DNA of 10,500 nt, taken from the NCBI GenBank assembly GCA_002372175.1, contig DFIS01000005.1, forward strand, positions 1 to 10,500. The letters are read 5' to 3'. Shown here in pieces: positions 5,637-10,500 of this stretch. Source of the DNA: Solobacterium sp. UBA3691. Lineage in GTDB: Bacteria > Bacillota_I > Bacilli_A > Erysipelotrichales > Erysipelotrichaceae. A program made the translations under genes and the position numbers. A model generated the notes under the pieces. That model saw only the letters and a program-made list of their open reading frames with translations. It was not told the DNA's origin and searched no databases. The stretch's first letter is position 1; each line of letters begins with the position of its first letter.

Positions 5637-6935
5637 TTACTTCTCGATGTTGTAGAAAGCTTCCTTGCCCTTGTACTGAGCAACTGTACCGAGTCTGTCC
5701 TCGATCCTCATCAGCTGGTTGTACTTGGCAATACGGTCTGTACGGCTCATGGAACCTGTCTTGATCTGACCGGCATTTGTCGCAACAACGAGATCAGCGA
5801 TCGTGGAGTCTTCGGACTCACCGGAACGGTGGGAAACAACAGCTGTATAGCCTGCTTCCTTAGCCATTTCGATAGCATCCAGGGTTTCTGTCAGGGTACC
5901 GATCTGGTTCAGTTTGATCAGGATGGAGTTGGCAACACCGGACTCAATACCCTTCTTCAGGAATGTTGTGTTAGTAACGAACAGGTCATCACCAACCAGC
6001 TGTACCTTGTCACCAAGGCGCTCTGTCAGCTTCTTCCAGCCTTCCCAGTCATTCTGGTCAAGACCGTCTTCGATGGAGATGATCGGATACTTCTCGCACC
6101 ATTCTGCGTACATATCGATCATTTCATCAGTTGTCTTATTGCCCATACCGGAACGCTTCAGTTCATACTTCTTTGTCTTAGCATTGTAGAACTCGGAAGA
6201 TGCAGCGTCGATGCACAGGCAGATGTCCTTACCGGGCTTGTATCCGGCAGCCTTGATAGCCGCAACCATCAGCTCGAGAGGTTCTTCATTACCCTTTGTG
6301 CAGGAAGGAGCGTAACCGCCCTCATCACCTACGTTAGTGTTGTATCCGGCCTTCTTCAGAATCGTCTTCAGGTTGTGGAATGTTTCAGCACCCATGCGAA
6401 TTGCTTCGTGGACACTCTTGGCACCGACAGGCATGATCATGAATTCCTGCAGGTCAACGCTGGAGTCAGCGTGCTTGCCGCCGTTCAGAACGTTCATCAT
6501 CGGTACAGGCAGAACCTTGGCATTGTTGCCGCCGATATACTTGTACAGAGGCATACCGTAGAAGTCAGCAGCAGCTCTTGCTGCAGCCAGGGATACAGCC
6601 AGTGTCGCATTGGCACCGAGGTTGGACTTGAACTCTGTTCCGTCAAGTTCGATCAGTGTCTTGTCGATCAGTGTTTGATCTGTAACATCCATACCAACGA
6701 GTTTCGGAGCGATAACTTCGTTAACGTTCGCAACAGCCTTCAGTGTGCCTTTGCCGAGGTAACGCTTCTTGTCGCCGTCACGCAGCTCAACTGCTTCACG
6801 CTCACCTGTGGAAGCACCAGACGGTACGATAGCACTTCCGAAAGCACCGGAAGCTGTTGTAATTTCACACTCTACGGTAGGGTTACCGCGGGAATCAAGC
6901 ACCTCACGTGCATATACTGTTTCAATTAAGGGCAT
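5637..6935 (-). CDS. eno: Enolase (phosphopyruvate hydratase)
   Basis: Enolase dehydrates 2-phosphoglycerate to phosphoenolpyruvate in the cytoplasm and in many bacteria also associates with the RNA degradation machinery or cell surface. The 432-residue product has the complete family pattern: SGASTGEREAVELRDGD (39-55), NVLNGGKHADSSVDLQEF (148-165) with E164, the acid/base region VGDEGGYAP (202-210) with E205, Mg ligands D243, E289 and D316, the proton acceptor K341 in LIKLNQIG, SHRSGE at 368-373 and K392 in IKTGSMSRTDR. The ATG at 6935 has AGGAGG at 6945-6950 with 9 nt spacing. It ends the glycolytic unit: a strong intrinsic terminator begins 23 nt past its stop. There is no in-window phosphoglycerate mutase to supply its substrate. 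Confidence 0.98.
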   Translation of the reverse strand: MPLIETVYAREVLDSRGNPTVECEITTASGAFGSAIVPSGASTGEREAVELRDGDKKRYLGKGTLKAVANVNEVIAPKLVGMDVTDQTLIDKTLIELDGTEFKSNLGANATLAVSLAAARAAADFYGMPLYKYIGGNNAKVLPVPMMNVLNGGKHADSSVDLQEFMIMPVGAKSVHEAIRMGAETFHNLKTILKKAGYNTNVGDEGGYAPSCTKGNEEPLELMVAAIKAAGYKPGKDICLCIDAASSEFYNAKTKKYELKRSGMGNKTTDEMIDMYAEWCEKYPIISIEDGLDQNDWEGWKKLTERLGDKVQLVGDDLFVTNTTFLKKGIESGVANSILIKLNQIGTLTETLDAIEMAKEAGYTAVVSHRSGESEDSTIADLVVATNAGQIKTGSMSRTDRIAKYNQLMRIEDRLGTVAQYKGKEAFYNIEK

Positions 6936-6961
6936 TTTCGTTTTCCTCCTAGCCTTATTTG

Positions 6962-7714
6962 TTATTTAGTAGCGTCAATGATCTCGATGAAGGAATCAAC
7001 CTTCAGAGAAGCACCGCCGATCAGAGCACCGTCAATATCCGGGCATGCCATGTATTCCGCAATGTTATTCGGCTTGACGCTGCCGCCGTACTGAACTCTG
7101 ACAGCCTCTGCCGCTTCCTCACCGTACATCTCTCTGACCGTGTCACGAACAAGCTTGCAGCAGTTTTCAGCGATATCCTTGTCTGCAGACTTGCCTGTGC
7201 CGATCGCCCAGATCGGTTCATACGCGATGACGATACGGGAAACTTCATCTGCTGTAAGACCTGCAAGAGAGCCATGCAGCTGTGTCTTGATGACATCTGC
7301 TGTCTCACCGGCATCATACTGTGCTTCGGTCTCACCGATGCAGAGGATCGGTGTGATATTCGACGCAAACAGACGCTTTGCCTTGGCTGCACAAGCTTCG
7401 TTTGTCTCGTTGTAGTATGTACGTCTTTCGGAATGACCGATAATGCAGTATGTAATACCGATCTCTTCCAGCATCGGTACACTGACTTCACCGGTGAAGG
7501 CACCGCTGTCCTTCTGGTTGCAGTTCTCAGCGCCGACGATCAGATGCTTAGCGTTCTTTACGCATACATCCACACAGGTAAACGGAGCCGCAATACCGTA
7601 GTCTGCCTTCTCCTCACCGGTCAGGTATGCTTCGATACCCTTCATGAACTCTTCCGCTTCACTGCGGAGTTTGTTCATCTTCCAGTTACCAACGATAATA
7701 GGTTTTCTTGCCAT
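6962..7714 (-). CDS. tpiA: Triosephosphate isomerase
   Basis: This enzyme interconverts dihydroxyacetone phosphate and glyceraldehyde 3-phosphate in the cytoplasm, as a dimer. The 250-residue length is standard. Catalytic positions are visible: N10 and K12 in GNWKMN, H94 in IIGHSERR, E166 in AYEPIWAIGTGKSA with flexible loop 6 at about 167-177, and the phosphate-binding GGS (210-212) and GG (233-234) motifs near the C-terminus. The start codon lies 2 bp past the pgk stop, and its ribosome site (GGAG at 7723-7726, 8 nt spacing) is inside the end of pgk, so translation of the two is probably coupled. Downstream eno follows after 26 bp; the gpmI gene that often separates tpi and eno in Bacillota is missing here. 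Confidence 0.98.
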   Translation of the reverse strand: MARKPIIVGNWKMNKLRSEAEEFMKGIEAYLTGEEKADYGIAAPFTCVDVCVKNAKHLIVGAENCNQKDSGAFTGEVSVPMLEEIGITYCIIGHSERRTYYNETNEACAAKAKRLFASNITPILCIGETEAQYDAGETADVIKTQLHGSLAGLTADEVSRIVIAYEPIWAIGTGKSADKDIAENCCKLVRDTVREMYGEEAAEAVRVQYGGSVKPNNIAEYMACPDIDGALIGGASLKVDSFIEIIDATK

Positions 7715-7716
7715 GA

Positions 7717-8895
7717 TTATTTCTCCGGGATAATTGCTACACCGGGCAGTTCCTTACCTTCCATATATTCCAGGGAAGCACCGCCGCCTGTAGAAATGTG
7801 GCTGAACTTCTCAGCATACCCGAGGTTCTTGGCAGCAGAAGCACTGTCGCCGCCGCCGATGATCGTTGTTGCGCCATCCAGCTCTGCAAGAGCCTTGCAG
7901 ATCTCGATCGTGCCCTTGGCAAACTCAGGCTTTTCAAAGACACCCATCGGTCCGTTCCAGAAGACGGTCTTGGCACCTTCAAGAGCCTTCTTGAATTCAG
8001 CAATCGTCTCATCACCGATATCGAGACCCATATAGTCATCAGGAATCTCACCTGCTTTGACTGTCTTGATATCTGTAGGATTGTCAAAGTCATTGGCAAT
8101 AACTGTATCAACAGGCAGGAACAGCTTGCCGGCACCCTTTGCCATGAAGTCTCTTGCAAGATCTTCCTTGTCAGCTTCGAGCAGGGATGTACCGATCTTC
8201 TTGCCTTCTGCAGCCTGGAATGTATAAGCCATACCGCCGCCGATCAGAACCTTGTCAGCGATCTTGAGCAGATTCTCAATAACACCGATCTTGTCACTGA
8301 CCTTGGCACCGCCGAGGATCGCCACAAACGGTCTCTGAGGATCATTCAGGGCACCGCCCAGAACATTCAGTTCCTTCTCTACCAGGAAGCCTACAGCAGC
8401 CGGCAGATGCGTAGGAATACCTACTGTGGACGCATGCGCTCTGTGTACGGAACCGAAAGCATCTTCAACGAACAGATCGCCGAGAGAAGCCCAGTAAGCA
8501 CCCAGCTCAGGGTCATTCTTGGATTCGCCTGCTTCATAGCGGGTATTCTGCATCAGAACGATCTCGCCTTCCTTCATTTCAGCTACAGCGTTCTCAAGCT
8601 CTGCGCCTCTTGTCGCATTCACAAATTTCACCGGTGCGCTCTGTACTTCCGCAAGACGGGCAGCGACGATGGACATATCATTCTTGATCTTGTCTTCATC
8701 TGTCTTTACCTTGCCGAGATGACTGAGAAGGATAACCTTCGCACCGTTTTCAGTCAGATAATTGATTGTCGGTAAAGCAGCGATAATACGGTTATCATCC
8801 GTGATCACGCCGTTCTTGTGCGGTACGTTGAAGTCAACACGCACAATAACACGCTTACCTTTGACGTTAAGGTCCTTTACTGTTACTTTTGCCAT
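7717..8895 (-). CDS. pgk: Phosphoglycerate kinase
   Basis: This enzyme transfers phosphate from 1,3-bisphosphoglycerate to ADP, the first ATP-yielding step of lower glycolysis, in the cytoplasm. The product is 392 residues, normal for a bacterial PGK. Numbered from the chosen start: the substrate-binding RVDFNVP is at 19-25, SHLGK at 58-62, DAFGSVHRAH at 145-154, nucleotide-domain GGAKVSDKI at 195-203, FWNGPMGVFE at 312-321, GGGDSASAAKNLG at 347-359 and GGGASLE near 361-367. The SHLGK form (Lys where many PGKs have Arg) resembles Staphylococcus and related Bacilli-type enzymes. An upstream in-frame ATG at 8910 would add MGGVH, but those codons are the ribosome site itself, so ATG at 8895 is preferred. 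It heads the pgk-tpiA-eno unit and its stop is 2 bp from tpiA. In many Bacillota a gapA gene precedes pgk; here a GH1 gene does. Confidence 0.98.
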   Translation of the reverse strand: MAKVTVKDLNVKGKRVIVRVDFNVPHKNGVITDDNRIIAALPTINYLTENGAKVILLSHLGKVKTDEDKIKNDMSIVAARLAEVQSAPVKFVNATRGAELENAVAEMKEGEIVLMQNTRYEAGESKNDPELGAYWASLGDLFVEDAFGSVHRAHASTVGIPTHLPAAVGFLVEKELNVLGGALNDPQRPFVAILGGAKVSDKIGVIENLLKIADKVLIGGGMAYTFQAAEGKKIGTSLLEADKEDLARDFMAKGAGKLFLPVDTVIANDFDNPTDIKTVKAGEIPDDYMGLDIGDETIAEFKKALEGAKTVFWNGPMGVFEKPEFAKGTIEICKALAELDGATTIIGGGDSASAAKNLGYAEKFSHISTGGGASLEYMEGKELPGVAIIPEK

Positions 8896-8902
8896 ATGGA
8901 CA

Positions 8903-8907
8903 CCTCC
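8903..8907 (-). promoter_or_regulatory. Ribosome binding site that sets the pgk start
   Basis: The minus strand reads GGAGG here, 7 nt before the ATG at 8895. It overlaps the codons that follow the upstream ATG at 8910, which itself has only an A-rich stretch in front of it. This decides in favour of the shorter 392-residue PGK beginning MAKVTV. Confidence 0.85.
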
Positions 8908-8923
8908 CATTTTTTCCTACAGT

Positions 8924-8953
8924 ATTATATCACCCGTGCCTGTTGTGAGTAAA
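8924..8953 (-). promoter_or_regulatory. Promoter of pgk-tpiA-eno
   Basis: The minus strand carries TATAAT at 8929-8924, preceded by TGA to give a perfect extended -10. The best -35 match is the weak TTTACT at 8953-8948 with an 18-nt spacer. Transcription should begin near 8917, leaving a short leader of about 22 nt before the pgk start. The weak -35 overlaps a CRP/FNR-like palindrome, which suggests control at this promoter. Confidence 0.75.
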
Positions 8954-8960
8954 TGCACAA
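8943..8960. promoter_or_regulatory. CRP/FNR-family-like operator over the pgk -35 region
   Basis: The plus strand reads TTGTGA, six bases, then GCACAA. This is an inverted repeat that differs from the CRP/FNR-family consensus TGTGA-N6-TCACA at a single core position. Its centre (about 8951.5) falls on the pgk -35 region, roughly 35 nt upstream of the predicted transcription start. A regulator bound here could occlude RNA polymerase or, if the true start is somewhat further downstream, contact it as an activator. No CRP/FNR-family gene lies in the window, so the assignment rests on sequence resemblance and position only. Confidence 0.4.
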
Positions 8961-8985
8961 GTCATAGTATTCCTGTATTATTTCT

Positions 8986-10431
8986 TTAATCGAGATCTGC
9001 TCCGTTGGTCTCGCAGACCTTCTTGAACCAGTAGAACGAATCCTTGCGTTCTCTGTGCAGATCACCGTTTCCGTCATTGTCCTTGTCGACATAGACAAAG
9101 CCGTAGCGCTTCTTCATCTCACCGGTCGATGCCGACACCAGATCCGTGCATCCCCACATCGTATAGCCCATCAGTTCAACACCATCTTCAATTGCCTGTT
9201 CCATCGCCTTGATATGATCACGCAGGTAATCGATCCTGTATGTATCGTGGAACTTGCCGTCTTCGGCACGCACATCGTTGGCACCCAGACCGTTCTCGAC
9301 GACCATCAGCGGGATCTCATATCTCCCGTATACTTCATTCAGGTAGATACGCAGACCTTCAGGATCGATCTGCCAGCCCCAGTCGGAAGCCTTCAGATAC
9401 GGATTGCTGAGACCGGTCAGAATATTGCCGGAAGCTGCTGCCAGACTCGGATCCGTGGACTCACAGGAACTCATATAGTACGAGAAGCTGTAGAAGTCTA
9501 CAGTGCCTTCCTTCAGGATCTCTTCATCACCGGGTTCGGTACGTACGGTGATCTGGTTGTCTCTGAAGAATCTCTTTGCATAATACGGATAGTGCCCGCG
9601 TACCTGTACATCGCCGCAGAACCAGTTGCCCATGTTCATCTTGTCCTGGGTCTTCTTGACATCCAGCGGATTCGGAGAATACGGATAGGACATCATACCG
9701 GCGATCATCAGACCGATCTTGAATTCAGGATTGATCTCATGTCCGATCTTTACGGCTTTGGCACTTGCGACAAACTGGTTGTGCAGAGCTGTGAAGCGGT
9801 CACTTGCCTGTTCCGGTGTTTCCTTCATGCCGAACATCGGCTTGCCGTCTTCGCCGGTCATGCCAAGCGAGAGAATACGGCCGAAGGAGTTGGCTCCGGC
9901 ATTGATCTCATTGAAGGTCAGCCAGTACTTTACTTCATCCTTGTACTCTTTGAACAATGTTGTCGCATACCGTACATAGCAGTCGATCACAGCTCTGTCG
10001 GTCCAGCCGTTATACTTCTCGGACAGACCCCAGGGCAGTTCATAATGGGAGATCGTTACCAGCGGTTCGATACCGTACTTTCTGCACTCCGCAAATACGC
10101 GGTGATAAAAGTCCAGACCTGCCTGATTCGGTTCTTCCTCCATACCTGTCGGGAAGATCCTTGACCAGTTGACCGATAAACGGAAGCACTTGAAGCCCAT
10201 CTCACCGTACAGGGCGATATCCTCTGCATAATGATGATAGAAATCTACTGCTTCGTGGGAAGGATAATACACATTCGGGTCGATCTCCTTATCCCAGAGA
10301 CGGGGACTGCTTACTGTACCGCCGCGGATATGATCGGGAACGGAAGGTCCCTTGCCGTCTGTGTTCCACGCACCTTCAAACTGATTGGCCGCCGTAGCGC
10401 CTCCCCATAAAAACCCTTTCGGAAATGCCAT
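8986..10431 (-). CDS. 6-phospho-beta-glucosidase, glycoside hydrolase family 1
   Basis: The 481-residue product is the usual length for GH1. It opens with the family signature FLWGGATAANQFEGAW (residues 7-22). The acid/base glutamate is E175 in TFNEIN and the nucleophile is E379 in VVENG. The stretch at 433-443 (S433, K441, Y443 before GFVYVD) corresponds to the Ser/Lys/Tyr set that binds the 6-phosphate in BglA-type enzymes, which argues for a phosphorylated beta-glucoside rather than a free sugar. The expected role is cytoplasmic hydrolysis of PTS-imported cellobiose-, arbutin- or salicin-type phosphates to glucose 6-phosphate plus an aglycone or glucose; the exact substrate cannot be read here. 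There is no signal peptide. The ATG is preceded by AGGAGG at 10440-10445 with 8 nt spacing. No PTS gene is visible, and the upstream neighbour is outside the window. No clear terminator separates it from pgk 90 bp downstream, so read-through into glycolysis is possible. Functional class is confident; the specific symbol (bglA, ascB and similar) is not. Confidence 0.95.
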   Translation of the reverse strand: MAFPKGFLWGGATAANQFEGAWNTDGKGPSVPDHIRGGTVSSPRLWDKEIDPNVYYPSHEAVDFYHHYAEDIALYGEMGFKCFRLSVNWSRIFPTGMEEEPNQAGLDFYHRVFAECRKYGIEPLVTISHYELPWGLSEKYNGWTDRAVIDCYVRYATTLFKEYKDEVKYWLTFNEINAGANSFGRILSLGMTGEDGKPMFGMKETPEQASDRFTALHNQFVASAKAVKIGHEINPEFKIGLMIAGMMSYPYSPNPLDVKKTQDKMNMGNWFCGDVQVRGHYPYYAKRFFRDNQITVRTEPGDEEILKEGTVDFYSFSYYMSSCESTDPSLAAASGNILTGLSNPYLKASDWGWQIDPEGLRIYLNEVYGRYEIPLMVVENGLGANDVRAEDGKFHDTYRIDYLRDHIKAMEQAIEDGVELMGYTMWGCTDLVSASTGEMKKRYGFVYVDKDNDGNGDLHRERKDSFYWFKKVCETNGADLD

Positions 10432-10490
10432 ACAAATTACCTCCTGTCAGGCGCATCCATTGTCTTTTCTATCTTTAAACCTGTATGTCA

Positions 10491-10499
10491 ATTATATCA
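10491..10499 (-). promoter_or_regulatory. Extended -10 promoter element for the GH1 gene
   Basis: On the minus strand this reads TGATATAAT, a perfect TGn-TATAAT extended -10. It lies 60 nt before the GH1 start codon and predicts a 5' leader of about 50 nt. The -35 box would fall beyond the right edge of the window and cannot be assessed. The same nine bases form the -10 of the pgk promoter. I see no convincing CcpA (cre) site or antiterminator hairpin in the visible leader. Confidence 0.6.
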
Positions 10500-10500
10500 T

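Noticed and set aside
5601..6929. A 442-codon open frame on the plus strand opposite eno
   Set aside because: It mirrors eno almost end to end, has no ribosome site, and its Cys-, Leu- and Val-rich translation resembles no protein. It is a by-product of the biased codon use of eno.
6959..8035. Long plus-strand open frames opposite tpiA/pgk, and similar ones opposite the GH1 gene (9055-10164) and rnr (1550-2308)
   Set aside because: They lie antisense to firmly identified genes, lack start signals and have atypical composition.
8896..8910. Alternative upstream ATG for pgk adding MGGVH
   Set aside because: The extra codons are the ribosome binding site for the ATG at 8895, and PGK proteins normally start close to MAKVTVKDL.
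10486..10491. TTGACA on the minus strand as a -35 box for the GH1 gene
   Set aside because: No acceptable -10 follows at 16-18 nt (the sequence there is AAAAGA); the overlapping TGATATAAT is a far better -10.

Overview
The window is a compact, single-strand block of ten genes, all on the minus strand, so transcription runs from the right edge to the left. The gene content and order (pgk, tpiA, eno, then secG, rnr, smpB) match the conserved arrangement of Bacillota. Consensus AGGAGG ribosome sites, TATAAT-type -10 boxes, near 50% GC by eye and a PGK with the SHLGKVK variant also fit. I favour a gut-type Bacilli or Erysipelotrichia-like member; that assignment is inference, because no rRNA is present.

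Right to left: a family 1 6-phospho-beta-glucosidase (8986-10431) starts the block, behind an extended -10 promoter at the window edge. Next comes the glycolytic unit pgk-tpiA-eno (5637-8895), with its own extended -10 promoter, a CRP/FNR-like palindrome over the -35 region, and a strong intrinsic terminator after eno. The usual partners gapA (upstream of pgk) and gpmI (between tpiA and eno) are absent.

Between eno and secG, which in many relatives are close neighbours, sits a two-gene cassette with its own promoter and a 21-bp imperfect palindrome at the predicted start of transcription. It encodes a thioredoxin-fold lipoprotein (4810-5436) and, 2 bp later, an uncharacterised TIM-barrel protein resembling clan GH-A glycoside hydrolases (3560-4807). 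This is the least explained part of the window.

The last block is the protein-export and RNA quality-control group. secG has its own near-consensus promoter and an intrinsic terminator immediately after its stop. rnr begins directly after that terminator without a Shine-Dalgarno sequence. smpB overlaps the end of rnr by 20 bp and starts with GTG. An uncharacterised 177-codon gene overlaps the smpB stop by 1 bp. RNase R and SmpB act together in tmRNA-mediated ribosome rescue, which makes the last gene a candidate accessory to that process, by position only.

There is no gene-free stretch longer than 300 bp. The longest gap is 5437-5636, which holds the eno terminator and the cassette promoter. 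No tRNA, rRNA, CRISPR array, insertion sequence or attachment site was seen.
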